From: a virus
IMG/VR virus record: IMGVR_UViG_3300044516_001618
Span: 1-42,270 of that record
DNA: 42,270 nt
Strand: one strand, 5' to 3'
Part shown: positions 33,033-41,100 of the stretch, one piece after another
How the letters are laid out: every line of letters starts with the position of its first letter
Numbering within the stretch: the stretch's first letter is position 1
Notes under the pieces: generated by a model
The model's database searches: none
What the model was told of the DNA's origin: nothing
The model's input: the letters and a program-made list of their open reading frames with translations, nothing else
Made by a program: the position numbers and the translations under genes

Positions 33033-33698
33033 ATGTACGCAATAATAAGCAACGGAAATATAATTCAGACTTTATTGAAATGGAATCCAAGGATGATCAG
33101 TTCAATTCTCCAAGAGGAGCTTGAGCTAGACATCAAGGTTCATTTCCCAGACGAAGCAAATGTTCCATGGACTATAAACGAAGAAACAAAGATATTCCAA
33201 GTAAGGGAAATAAAACCAGAATACAACCCAAAGATAGAGGAATTGACTGGACCTAACTGGGAAATAACAGAAGACCTTGCAATAGCAAACTATGAAGTTA
33301 AACCTCTTATACTACAAATAGCAAAAGCTAATTTGATACAACAACTATCTTCAGAAAGAAGATCAAGGGAAATAAAAGACATAAAGATAACCCTTAAAGG
33401 ACAGGAAGTAACAGTAAGCACAGACAGGGAAAGTCGTGCTGTATATGCGTCAAAAATATTGTCTATAGGCGAACTCACGGCATATTGGAAATTCCCTGAA
33501 ACTTGGATGGAAATTACGAAGTCTGACTTGGAAATAATCATCTCAGAAATAGACAAGGTTGTTCAAGCTGCTTTCGATTGGGAATTCGCAAAATTAAACG
33601 AAATAGAAAACGCAGCAGATCATATTTCTGTTGATACTATAATAATGAAAGAAGTAGTGCCTGATCCCATCATGCCTACACCTACACCAGAAGGATAA
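33033..33698 (+). CDS. DUF4376-like tail-fibre accessory protein
   Basis: 221 residues. N-terminal domain with NVPWTINEETKIFQVREIKP, then a helical middle (QIAKANLIQQLSSERRSREI), a short beta part with VSTDRESRAVYASKILSIG, WKFPETWMEITKSDLEII and a long C-terminal helix, the order seen in DUF4376 proteins of phage fibre loci (R..., tD.xs, W.., lT..el). The C-terminus is Pro-rich. Such proteins are fibre components or assembly helpers. It starts 3 bp after RCC1 protein 1 and ends just before RCC1 protein 2. Confidence 0.6.
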   Translation: MYAIISNGNIIQTLLKWNPRMISSILQEELELDIKVHFPDEANVPWTINEETKIFQVREIKPEYNPKIEELTGPNWEITEDLAIANYEVKPLILQIAKANLIQQLSSERRSREIKDIKITLKGQEVTVSTDRESRAVYASKILSIGELTAYWKFPETWMEITKSDLEIIISEIDKVVQAAFDWEFAKLNEIENAADHISVDTIIMKEVVPDPIMPTPTPEG

Positions 33699-33699
33699 T

Positions 33700-34905
33700 A
33701 TGGCAGTTACAGGAAGCATCACAACTAGATTCATAGATGAGAAAGGACTAGATCTTGGAAAGACCTTGATCGAGAAGGACTACCTCATCTCCGTATACCC
33801 AAATATTGTAAATCAAATGGATACTCCCATGCTGATGACTTGGGGAAGAAACACTTATGGTCAATTAGGCGATAACACACAGACTTCAAGATCATCACCA
33901 GTCCAAACAATTACTTATGGTGCAAATTGGAAAAGTGTTGCTTGTGGGTATTCTACACTTGCAATAAAAACAGACGGAGCCTTATGGTGTTGGGGAGATA
34001 ATAGCAGTGGACAATTAGGCGACAATACAATTGTAAAAAGATCATCTCCAGTGCAAACAGTTGCAGGTGGAACAAACTGGAAAAGTGTGTCTTCTGGATC
34101 GTACCATTGTGCAGCGACAAAGACTGATGGAACTTTGTGGAATTGGGGCAGAAATACAAGCGGACAGCTTGGTGACAATACAAGTACAAATAGATCTTCA
34201 CCAGTTCAAACGATTGCATTTGGCACAAATTGGAAACAAGTTTCTGCTGGATATAGATCTACAACAGCAGCAATAAAAAATGATGGAACACTTTGGACTT
34301 GGGGCGGAAATTCTTATGGTCAATTAGGGGACAATACAAGTGTAAATAAATCTTCACCTGTTCAAACGGTAACCAGAGGAACAAATTGGAAACAAGTGGC
34401 TTGTGGAAGTTACAATGTAGCAGCGATCAAGACAGATGGAACTTTGTGGACTTGGGGGTATAACAATTCTGGTGGCTTAGGCGACAATACAACTACAAAT
34501 AGATCATCACCAATTCAAACGATTGCATATGGTACAAACTGGAAACAAGTAGCTTCTGGCTATCAAAATACAGCAGCAATAAAGACTGATGGCACATTAT
34601 GGTGTTGGGGTTCTAATACAAATGGTCAATTAGGTGACAACACAACTGTTGATAAATCATCACCTGTTCAAACAATTTGTGGCGGAACTGACTGGAAATC
34701 CGTTTCTTGTGGAGAAAAATTTACCGCAGCAATAAAGAACAATGGAACTTTGTGGACTTGGGGAAGAAATTTTTTTGGTCAACTTGGCGACAACTCATCG
34801 GCAAGCAGATCATCACCTGTGCAGACTATTTTATATGGACAAAACTGGAAAAGTGTTTCTTGCGGATCAGTAAATACAGCAGCAATAAAGGACGGTGATT
34901 TTTGA
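33700..34905 (+). CDS. RCC1-repeat propeller protein 2
   Basis: 401 residues with a different N-terminal tag (MAVTGSITTRFIDEKGLDLG, about 45 residues) and seven repeats from [16 protein letters not shown] to LWTWGRNFFGQLGDNSS. The core consensus is the same as in the neighbours, with changes concentrated in loops (RNTYG, DNSSG, RNTSG, GNSYG, YNNSG, SNTNG, RNFFG). It ends SVNTAAIKDGDF, closing the ring. The end overlaps the next start (TTGA). Confidence 0.82.
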   Translation: MAVTGSITTRFIDEKGLDLGKTLIEKDYLISVYPNIVNQMDTPMLMTWGRNTYGQLGDNTQTSRSSPVQTITYGANWKSVACGYSTLAIKTDGALWCWGDNSSGQLGDNTIVKRSSPVQTVAGGTNWKSVSSGSYHCAATKTDGTLWNWGRNTSGQLGDNTSTNRSSPVQTIAFGTNWKQVSAGYRSTTAAIKNDGTLWTWGGNSYGQLGDNTSVNKSSPVQTVTRGTNWKQVACGSYNVAAIKTDGTLWTWGYNNSGGLGDNTTTNRSSPIQTIAYGTNWKQVASGYQNTAAIKTDGTLWCWGSNTNGQLGDNTTVDKSSPVQTICGGTDWKSVSCGEKFTAAIKNNGTLWTWGRNFFGQLGDNSSASRSSPVQTILYGQNWKSVSCGSVNTAAIKDGDF

Positions 34906-35405
34906 TAATACAGATAGAAAATTTCTACAACACGCAAAATCTATATGAAGTGGTAAAAGACCTCCAGTTCAAGGAGAACACTTACGGAGAAGAAATCGTA
35001 GACTTCAACCTAGTTCCAGAAAACCTGCACAAAGTCTTTGGCGAAATCCTCAATCAAGAAATTACCATTACGAAAGAATCTGGAATACTCAGAAAACCAT
35101 TCGAGAACATCCACTTCGAAAGTTTCAACCAGAACAGCCTTTGGGTCTGCATAATCCCACTTGAGAAAACTACATTCAAATTGCATAGACACAAGGAAAA
35201 GAACTACTCCAATGTAATGCAAGTACAGGAAGAACTACAAGTATTCATAAAGGAAAACTGCTTCAATAAAGAAAATTGGAATGACTCAGCCACATTTGAA
35301 CTTAACGCTGGCGACATGGTCATGTTTAAACCTTTTTTGTGGCACTCAATTTCTAAGAATCTTGTGAAGGTTTTCTATCTGGAGGCAAATGTCAACACCA
35401 TTTAG
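34902..35405 (+). CDS. Cupin/2OG-oxygenase-like double-stranded beta-helix protein
   Basis: 167 residues from a TTG that overlaps the upstream TGA; a GGTGA lies just upstream. N-terminal IENFYNTQNLYEVVKDLQF is typical of small phage 2OG-oxygenase-like proteins. Beta-helix strands include NSLWVCIIPLEKTTFKLHRH (H95, H97), and ELNAGDMVMFKPFLWHSISK supplies H148. An obvious H-x-D is missing, so metal binding or activity is uncertain. It sits between two RCC1 genes and overlaps the second by 17 bp. Its 3' end is partly duplicated at 36864-36893. Confidence 0.5.
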   Translation: MIIQIENFYNTQNLYEVVKDLQFKENTYGEEIVDFNLVPENLHKVFGEILNQEITITKESGILRKPFENIHFESFNQNSLWVCIIPLEKTTFKLHRHKEKNYSNVMQVQEELQVFIKENCFNKENWNDSATFELNAGDMVMFKPFLWHSISKNLVKVFYLEANVNTI

Positions 35406-36849
35406 ATTCAATAATGCTGATAATACGACAGTAGATTTCGAAGACTATTATGTTCGTGCGGATTACTTCAGAAGCGGGAATCTGTGGTCTTGGGGGTATA
35501 ACAATTCTGGTCAATTAGGCGACAATACAACCGCAAATAAATCATCACCAGTTCAAACAATTACAGGTGGAACAAATTGGAAACAGGTTGCTGTTGGGGG
35601 TAGCATGACAGCATGTATAAAGACAGACGGAACATTATGGTGTTGGGGATATAATTATGAAGGTCAAATTGGCGATAACACAACAGTAAAGAAATCATCA
35701 CCAGTACAGACTATTGCTGGCGGAACAAATTGGAAAAGTGTTACTTGTGGATCGTACCATTGTGCAGCGATAAAGACAGATGGAACATTATGGGGTTGGG
35801 GATCTAATAATTCTGGACAATTGGCAGTGTGGGGTGGAGGCAGTCCTGCCTCTGCTGGTTATGCTGGCACAAGTCCAGTTACCGTTTCTGGTTCTAGAAA
35901 CGGTACTGTTGCTACATTTCTTACATCTAACACTACTGGAGTGTCTGTAGGCATGAATGTGTATACATCCACAGGCGCCGCACTATGGACTACCGTAACT
36001 GCGATAAATACAAATGTCAGCATAACTTTTGATACAAATAATCAATACTCAAGAGAGACATGGACTGGAACGGTAAGTCTTGGAGTTGGTGCGATAAAGC
36101 CTTCTGCTGCAATTTTAGATTTCACAAACAATAGATCATCACCAGTACAGACGGTTGCCTTTGGAACAAATTGGAAACAAGTTTCTTGTGGACAATCTCA
36201 CACAGCAGCGATAAAAACAGATGGTACTTTGTGGTGCTGGGGTTATGGTGGCTTAGGTGGCTTAGGCGACAATTCGATAACAAATAGATCATCACCAGTG
36301 CAAACTGTTGCTTTCGGAACAAACTGGATGCAAGTTTCTGTCGGATCTAATTACACGACATGTATAAAGACAGATGGCACACTTTGGACTTGGGGATCGA
36401 ATGCGACTTATGGTCAGCTTGGCGACAATACAGTTGCACCAAAAAGCTCACCTGTTCAGACGGTTGCCTTTGGAACAAATTGGAAACAAGTTTCCGCTGG
36501 CAATGGAACAACGACATGTATAAAGACAGATGGTACTTTGTGGTGCTGGGGTTATGGTGGAACTGGTCTATTAGGCGACAATACAAACGCAAATAAATCA
36601 TCACCAGTTCAAACAGTTACAGGTGGAAATAATTGGAAGCAAGTTTCTTGCTTTAATTATACGACAGCAATAAAAACCGATGGAACGCTTTGGTGTTGGG
36701 GAGGTAATTCAGATGGTGGATTAGGTGACAACACTACAACAACAAGATCATCGCCAGTTCAAACTATAATGTATGGCACTAACTGGAATCAAGTATCTGG
36801 CGGTTTTTATCAAGCAGCAGCGATACAATACCAAGATGACTATCAATAG
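35389..36849 (+). CDS. RCC1-repeat propeller protein 3 with inserted domain
   Basis: 486 residues. The N-terminal tag MSTPFRFNNADNTTVDFEDY is shared with protein 4. Seven repeats from [16 protein letters not shown] to LWCWGGNSDGGLGDNT, but blade 3 (LWGWGSNNSGQL) is interrupted by about 100 residues (about 146-247; DNA 35824-36130) of a beta-rich, Gly/Ser/Thr-rich segment (SPVTVSGSRNGTVATFLTS) before the blade resumes with NNRSSPVQT. The insertion replaces the GDNT loop, so it would project from the ring surface. Blade 5 shares a 41-bp exact DNA match with the large fibre. The ribosome-binding site (GGAGG) lies inside the upstream gene. Confidence 0.82.
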   Translation: MSTPFRFNNADNTTVDFEDYYVRADYFRSGNLWSWGYNNSGQLGDNTTANKSSPVQTITGGTNWKQVAVGGSMTACIKTDGTLWCWGYNYEGQIGDNTTVKKSSPVQTIAGGTNWKSVTCGSYHCAAIKTDGTLWGWGSNNSGQLAVWGGGSPASAGYAGTSPVTVSGSRNGTVATFLTSNTTGVSVGMNVYTSTGAALWTTVTAINTNVSITFDTNNQYSRETWTGTVSLGVGAIKPSAAILDFTNNRSSPVQTVAFGTNWKQVSCGQSHTAAIKTDGTLWCWGYGGLGGLGDNSITNRSSPVQTVAFGTNWMQVSVGSNYTTCIKTDGTLWTWGSNATYGQLGDNTVAPKSSPVQTVAFGTNWKQVSAGNGTTTCIKTDGTLWCWGYGGTGLLGDNTNANKSSPVQTVTGGNNWKQVSCFNYTTAIKTDGTLWCWGGNSDGGLGDNTTTTRSSPVQTIMYGTNWNQVSGGFYQAAAIQYQDDYQ

Positions 36850-36874
36850 GGAATGTGGAGATTGCAATTTTTAA
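36836..36874 (+). pseudogene. Truncated 5' vestige of the YkgJ-like gene
   Basis: ATG at 36836 overlapping the end of RCC1 protein 3 encodes MTINRECGDCN and then stops after one more codon. DNA 36833-36868 is identical to the beginning of the intact YkgJ-like gene at 38370, including the overlap with the preceding RCC1 gene. Identity ends at CAATTT, where the sequence switches to another gene's 3' end. Confidence 0.8.
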
Positions 36875-36893
36875 GAATATTGTGAAGGTTTTA
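36864..36893 (+). repeat. Duplicated 3' fragment of the cupin/2OG-like gene
   Basis: CAATTTTTAAGAATATTGTG and the following AAGGTTTT match 35348-35375 (within the cupin/2OG-like gene) with only two differences. It adjoins the YkgJ vestige through a shared CAATTT, indicating a deletion or recombination at microhomology. Confidence 0.75.
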
Positions 36894-36907
36894 TAAGGGA
36901 AATCAAC

Positions 36908-37102
36908 TTAACCATTCCAATATTTGACTGGAATTAGTCTTTTGGGAAAATGTTTCAAGTCTATGGCAATACGATGGTGTCCATCCGTTAAAGTTTGATT
37001 TTCATCCTTATCAACATGAATTTCAATCGGAGTCTTAATTCCATCTTTTAAAATATTATCAAGTAAACCTGTTTTTTTGGCATTATCATATTTAAAATCC
37101 AA
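36908..37102 (-). CDS. ParB-like nuclease-domain protein (short, possibly truncated)
   Basis: 64 residues from a TTG; no ribosome-binding site is visible, and in-frame codons extend only about 14 residues further before a stop. The core matches ParB/sulfiredoxin-like domains: ILKDGIKTPIEIHVD, TLTDGHHRIAIDL (the DGHHR signature) and LIPVKYWNG. These small domains occur as phage DNA-binding, nicking or ATPase/kinase-like proteins. It is the only minus-strand gene within the fibre array and sits in the recombination scar, so it looks like an insertion or a remnant. Following DNA (37103-37200) is very AT-rich. Confidence 0.55.
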   Translation of the reverse strand: MDFKYDNAKKTGLLDNILKDGIKTPIEIHVDKDENQTLTDGHHRIAIDLKHFPKRLIPVKYWNG

Positions 37103-37210
37103 CAGATTTTTGTCATCAGCAAAATCAAATAATTATTTATCATAAAAATATCAAAAAAAAATTTAAAATAATCTAATATATATTAAATTATTTTTTATTT
37201 TTGGAGGCAC

Positions 37211-38383
37211 ATGTCAACACCATTTAGATTCAAGAATGCCGATAATACGACAGTAGATTTCGAAGACTATTATGTTCGTGCTGATTACTTCAGAAGCGGG
37301 AATCTGTGGTTGTGGGGAGCTAATTTTTATGGTTTTGGCGACAATACAACTGCTGCAAAATCATCACCAGTTCAAACAATTGCTAGGGGATCAAACTGGA
37401 AACAAGTTGCTTGCGGTCAGTTTTACACAGCAGCGATTAAGACAGATGGCACTTTGTGGACTTCTGGCGACAATACTCAAGGTGGCTTAGGCGATAATAC
37501 ACTTGTAAACAAAATATCGCCAGTTCAAACGGTTGCTGGAGGAACAAACTGGAAACAAGTTTCTGGTGGACAGCAGCACACTGCTGCAATAAAAACTGAT
37601 GGTACATTGTGGACTTGGGGCTTGAATGGAAATGGACAGTTAGGCGATAATACAATAACAAAAAAAAGTTCACCAGTTCAAACGGTTGCGTTTGGCACAA
37701 ATTGGAAAAGTGTTGCTTGTGGACTTTATCATACAGTAGCATTAAAGACAGATGGAACTTTGTGGGTGTGGGGAATCAATTATAAAGGTGTCTTGGGAGA
37801 AAATTCGGAAACAAGTAGATCATCTCCAATTCAAACTATTGCTTTTGGAACAAATTGGAAAAATATTGCTTGTGGTGCGTACTATTCTATTGCAATAAAA
37901 GAAGACGGTACTTTATGGACTTGGGGCCATAATAGTTTTGGTCAATTAGGAGATAATACAACAGCAAGTAAATCATCACCAGTTCAGACTATTGCAGGCG
38001 GAATAAATTGGAAAATTGCTGCTAATGGTGGTCGTCATGCAGCAGTAATAAAGACAGATGGAACTTTGTGGACTTGGGGATGGAACGGTTATGGACAATT
38101 AGGAGACAACACAAGAACAGGTAGAAGTTCTCCCGTTCAAACAATTACTTTTGGCACAAACTGGAAACAAGTTTCTAATGGATATATGCACACATCAGCT
38201 ACAAAGACGGATGGCACTTTGTGGACTTGGGGAAGAAACAACAGTGGTCAACTTGGCGATAATACAATTATAAACAGATCATCGCCAGTTCAAACGGTTG
38301 CTGGAGGAACAAACTGGAACCAAGTTTCTGGCGGTGGCGGATACACAACAGCAGCGATACAATACCAAGATGACTATCAATAG
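37211..38383 (+). CDS. RCC1-repeat propeller protein 4
   Basis: 390 residues, same N-terminal tag as protein 3 (MSTPFRFKNADNTTVDFEDY), with near-identical DNA including the GGAGGCA ribosome-binding site. Seven repeats from LWLWGANFYGFGDNT (one residue shorter) to [16 protein letters not shown]; blade 2 has LWTSGDN in place of W-G and blade 4 has GENSE in place of GDNT, so some blades are drifting. Its C-terminus (TTAAIQYQDDYQ) is the same as in protein 3, so both ends were duplicated together. Confidence 0.82.
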   Translation: MSTPFRFKNADNTTVDFEDYYVRADYFRSGNLWLWGANFYGFGDNTTAAKSSPVQTIARGSNWKQVACGQFYTAAIKTDGTLWTSGDNTQGGLGDNTLVNKISPVQTVAGGTNWKQVSGGQQHTAAIKTDGTLWTWGLNGNGQLGDNTITKKSSPVQTVAFGTNWKSVACGLYHTVALKTDGTLWVWGINYKGVLGENSETSRSSPIQTIAFGTNWKNIACGAYYSIAIKEDGTLWTWGHNSFGQLGDNTTASKSSPVQTIAGGINWKIAANGGRHAAVIKTDGTLWTWGWNGYGQLGDNTRTGRSSPVQTITFGTNWKQVSNGYMHTSATKTDGTLWTWGRNNSGQLGDNTIINRSSPVQTVAGGTNWNQVSGGGGYTTAAIQYQDDYQ

Positions 38384-38777
38384 GGAATGTGGAGATTGCA
38401 ATGCATGTTGCATCTGGCTAAAAGGCGAATCCTACAGCCACGAATTTGGCGGAGGAAAACCATGCCATTTCCTCAAAGGAAATTGCTCCATATACGAAAC
38501 CAGACCAGAAGTATGCAAAACCTACCAGTGTGCTTGGCTACAAGGTCTTTTCTCCGAAAACCTCAAACCAGAAAAATCAAAAGTCATCATATCAGTCGAA
38601 AAATGGAGCAAAGGTCAATATCTCAGAGCTATCGAAATGGGTAAAAAAATGGATGATAATGTCCTTATAGAAATCCAAACATTCTGCCAAAAACACAACT
38701 GCCCAGCAATAATCCAATATGACGGCAAAATCTTCATAAATGGACCAGATGAATTCATAAAAGAAAAAACCACATAA
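38370..38777 (+). CDS. YkgJ-like Cys-cluster protein
   Basis: 135 residues from the ATG that overlaps RCC1 protein 4 by 14 bp. The cysteine pattern CGDCNACC ... PCHFLKGNCSIYETRPEVCK ... YQC is that of YkgJ-family (UPF0153) proteins, which are thought to bind a zinc or iron-sulfur cluster and often accompany modification enzymes. The C-terminal half (KVIISVEKWSKGQYLRAIEM) lacks motifs. A truncated copy of the gene start follows RCC1 protein 3. Function in a phage is unknown; its place after an RCC1 gene suggests a role in fibre modification. Confidence 0.68.
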   Translation: MTINRECGDCNACCIWLKGESYSHEFGGGKPCHFLKGNCSIYETRPEVCKTYQCAWLQGLFSENLKPEKSKVIISVEKWSKGQYLRAIEMGKKMDDNVLIEIQTFCQKHNCPAIIQYDGKIFINGPDEFIKEKTT

Positions 38778-38845
38778 TCCATATCTCAGTCTGGCGAACA
38801 TATAGACGCAAATCCAATCCATATCTCAGTCTGCCTAACATATAA
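38776..38845 (+). repeat. Two direct repeats with 40-bp period
   Basis: AATCCATATCTCAGTCTG begins at 38776 and again at 38816; each copy continues to AACATATA with three mismatches near the middle. They lie in the 155-bp gap before the methyltransferase gene. They could be protein-binding sites or a duplication scar. A TATAAT occurs downstream at 38878-38883. Confidence 0.7.
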
Positions 38846-38877
38846 AAACAAATTTGCCAAAATCAACCCTCCTATCT

Positions 38878-38883
38878 TATAAT
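38878..38883 (+). promoter_or_regulatory. Possible sigma70 -10 element
   Basis: TATAAT 50 bp before the methyltransferase start, with a poor TTTGCC about 19 bp upstream as -35. It would drive the last four genes of the window. Weak evidence. Confidence 0.3.
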
Positions 38884-38932
38884 AATAACAAGGACAATTA
38901 CGAAAGAATTAGTCATTACAAAAAGGACAAAT

Positions 38933-39475
38933 ATGAAGATCAATATTGGCGGTGGACTAAAAAGATTTGAGGGATTCGTAAATGTAGACGCAGATCCAAA
39001 CACCAAACCAGAATACCTCCACAACCTAGAAACAGAAAAACTTCCATTCGAAGACAGCACAGTAGAGGAAGTAAAAGCACACCACATACTAGAACATATT
39101 CATGATTTGGGTCATGTCATAAAAGAAATATATCGAGTATGCAAAAATGGTGCAGTAGTTGATATTGCTTTCCCGCACCACTTTGCAAGAAACTTCTTCG
39201 GGGATTACACCCACTGTCGTGCTTTGACCGTAGAAATGTTCAAGCAATTCAGTAAGAAATACTGCCTTTGGCATCAAGAAACTTATGGAAGTTCAAGTGG
39301 ACATGCCATCACTCACCAAATTGACATGGAAGTTTTAGATTACAACTATTCAATCCATGCAGACTATGCAAAACTTGAAGCTGAAGGCAAATATGAGGAA
39401 ATCGCAAGATATGCAGAACACCTTGTAAATGTTTATCAAGATGTTTTTATCAAATTAATAGTTATAAAGGAATAA
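38933..39475 (+). CDS. Class I SAM-dependent methyltransferase
   Basis: 180 residues, Methyltransf_11-like. Motif I is INIGGGLKRFEGFVNVDADP (glycine loop at 4-9, acidic D19), followed by LPFEDSTVEEVKAHHILEHI, typical of small-molecule or sugar methyltransferases (D.v...h.leHi), and a post-motif strand GAVVDIAFPHHF. Good ribosome-binding site (AAGGA). It probably methylates a sugar or an amino acid; substrate not determined. It directly precedes the TPR-glycosyltransferase gene, so the two may act on the same glycan. Confidence 0.82.
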   Translation: MKINIGGGLKRFEGFVNVDADPNTKPEYLHNLETEKLPFEDSTVEEVKAHHILEHIHDLGHVIKEIYRVCKNGAVVDIAFPHHFARNFFGDYTHCRALTVEMFKQFSKKYCLWHQETYGSSSGHAITHQIDMEVLDYNYSIHADYAKLEAEGKYEEIARYAEHLVNVYQDVFIKLIVIKE

Positions 39476-39478
39476 CAC

Positions 39479-40900
39479 ATGAAAAAAGAAGAAAATGTTG
39501 GTGTTAATGATCTTGAGCCATTTATCATGACACTCAAAAATCTAGGTGCAAAAAACCTTGCCAAACAAGTACTTGATGTGTTTGCCAAAAACGCTTTCTC
39601 GTTTGAGCAACAAGATAATATCAGTAAATGCTATTTCAAGTTGCAACATTATGAAGAAGCTATAAAGCATGGTGAAAAGGCACTTGTAAACGCACACAGC
39701 CCACAACTGATGTATGTGACTAGGTTCAATCTAATAAATCTTTATAATCACAACAACGAACCCGAAAAGGCATTGACCTACATCAATGCTAATGAAAAGC
39801 TGATTCCGATGGATTATGATTTGCAACTGGAAAAAGCATATGCTCTATTCCTTTCAAACAGGAAAACAGAAGCTGAAGAAATATTGCACTATGTCCTTGC
39901 AAATTATAAAGAACTTCCAGAAGAAACTGCACTCAAAATCAAATTCAATCTTGGCACATATTATCTTTACAGAGATAAATTCCAAGAAGGATTGAGACAT
40001 TTCATACTGGACGGAGCAAAGATGAGATTGTGGAACTGCGAGACAATTTTCTCAAGGAACAAGAAGTTAAATCTTCCTTTCTGGGAAGGTTCTCCAGATG
40101 TTAAAAATTTGGTTATTTACGCAGAAGCGGGAAGCGGAGACGAGATCATCAACATAAGGTTCATGAAGCATCTCAAGGAAAGAGGAATCAACGCTTATTG
40201 GTATGCAGTTTGGCACAAGGAAGAATGGAAAAACGAAAGGAAGGGACTTCTTGAGATATTCAAAAATAGTGGATTCCCTGTGGTTACGAATCTGGAGGAT
40301 CTAAAAGATGTGCCAGACCTAAAATGGACATATTCAATGCACCTTCCCATCTATCTGAATCTTGACTATAAAGACCTATGGGAGAAGCCCTACATTTCGT
40401 CTTCTAAGGAATACGATGATAAGTGCAAGTTAGATGGAAAGTCGCCAAAAATAGGCATCAGGTGGCAGGGTTGTCCTGCTTATGATCACGACTTGCACAG
40501 AAGTTTCAAAGTAAAAGATTTATATGAAGTATTAAAAGATGTGGATGGAACATTCTACAGCTTGCAGAGAGACAATGGGCTTGAGGAAATCGATGATTTC
40601 CCTAATTTGATTGACCTGTCCGAAAAGATGGATTCGTTCCAAGAGACTTTGGGATTCATTCAAAGTCTCGATTTCGTGATTACGAGTTGCACAAGCATCG
40701 CTCATCTTTGTGCCGCAAGCGGAAAGGAAGTGTTCGTAATGGTTCCGATTTCCGCTTATTATGTTTGGAGTCACAGTGGCGATAAATCTCCTTGGTATGG
40801 CGACAATGTGACACTTTTACGACAAGAAAAACCAAGATGTTGGAAAGCTCCATTGGAGAAATTGAGGAAGATATTGGTCGGGAAAGGGCTTTTGAAATGA
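39479..40900 (+). CDS. TPR protein with GT-B glycosyltransferase domain
   Basis: 473 residues. Residues about 15-190 form TPR-like helical repeats (CYFKLQHYEEAIKHGEKAL, FNLINLYNHNNEPEKALTYI). The second half resembles GT9/GT41-type glycosyltransferases: LVIYAEAGSGDEI (about 212), KIGIRWQGCPAYDHDLHRSF (about 325), TFYSLQRDNG and SLDFVITSCTSIAHLCAASG (about 395-415), the nucleotide-sugar-binding end of heptosyltransferase and O-GlcNAc-transferase-like enzymes. TPR plus GT suggests glycosylation of a protein, perhaps the Thr-rich fibres; this is inference. The stop overlaps the next start (ATGA). Confidence 0.75.
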   Translation: MKKEENVGVNDLEPFIMTLKNLGAKNLAKQVLDVFAKNAFSFEQQDNISKCYFKLQHYEEAIKHGEKALVNAHSPQLMYVTRFNLINLYNHNNEPEKALTYINANEKLIPMDYDLQLEKAYALFLSNRKTEAEEILHYVLANYKELPEETALKIKFNLGTYYLYRDKFQEGLRHFILDGAKMRLWNCETIFSRNKKLNLPFWEGSPDVKNLVIYAEAGSGDEIINIRFMKHLKERGINAYWYAVWHKEEWKNERKGLLEIFKNSGFPVVTNLEDLKDVPDLKWTYSMHLPIYLNLDYKDLWEKPYISSSKEYDDKCKLDGKSPKIGIRWQGCPAYDHDLHRSFKVKDLYEVLKDVDGTFYSLQRDNGLEEIDDFPNLIDLSEKMDSFQETLGFIQSLDFVITSCTSIAHLCAASGKEVFVMVPISAYYVWSHSGDKSPWYGDNVTLLRQEKPRCWKAPLEKLRKILVGKGLLK

Positions 40901-41100
40901 GGATCATGAGGGATTTCTATTACGAGTTCATGCGTGATATTAGTTCATTTTTCAATTGGCTTTGTCGTGAGCTTGATGCTTTAATGAAAAACGGTTATTA
41001 TATTTTGTTCTTGATATCGGCAATGATCTTTCTTTTGCAGTTCGGTGTTCCTTTGATTGTTGAATATTTCGTGGAGAATAATGATGACGAAGAACGATGA
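40897..41100 (+). CDS. Small single-pass membrane protein
   Basis: 67 residues from the ATG overlapping the upstream stop (ATGA). A hydrophilic helical N-terminus (MRIMRDFYYEFMRDISSFF) precedes one transmembrane segment (YYILFLISAMIFLLQFGVPL) and an acidic tail. Size and topology would suit a holin-like or superinfection-exclusion protein, but nothing decides this. It overlaps the start of the next gene. Confidence 0.6.
   Translation: MRIMRDFYYEFMRDISSFFNWLCRELDALMKNGYYILFLISAMIFLLQFGVPLIVEYFVENNDDEER

Noticed and set aside
40792-40896. N-terminal extension of the small membrane protein
   Set aside because: It overlaps the glycosyltransferase gene by over 100 bp, while the ATGA overlap at 40897 gives a normal coupled start.
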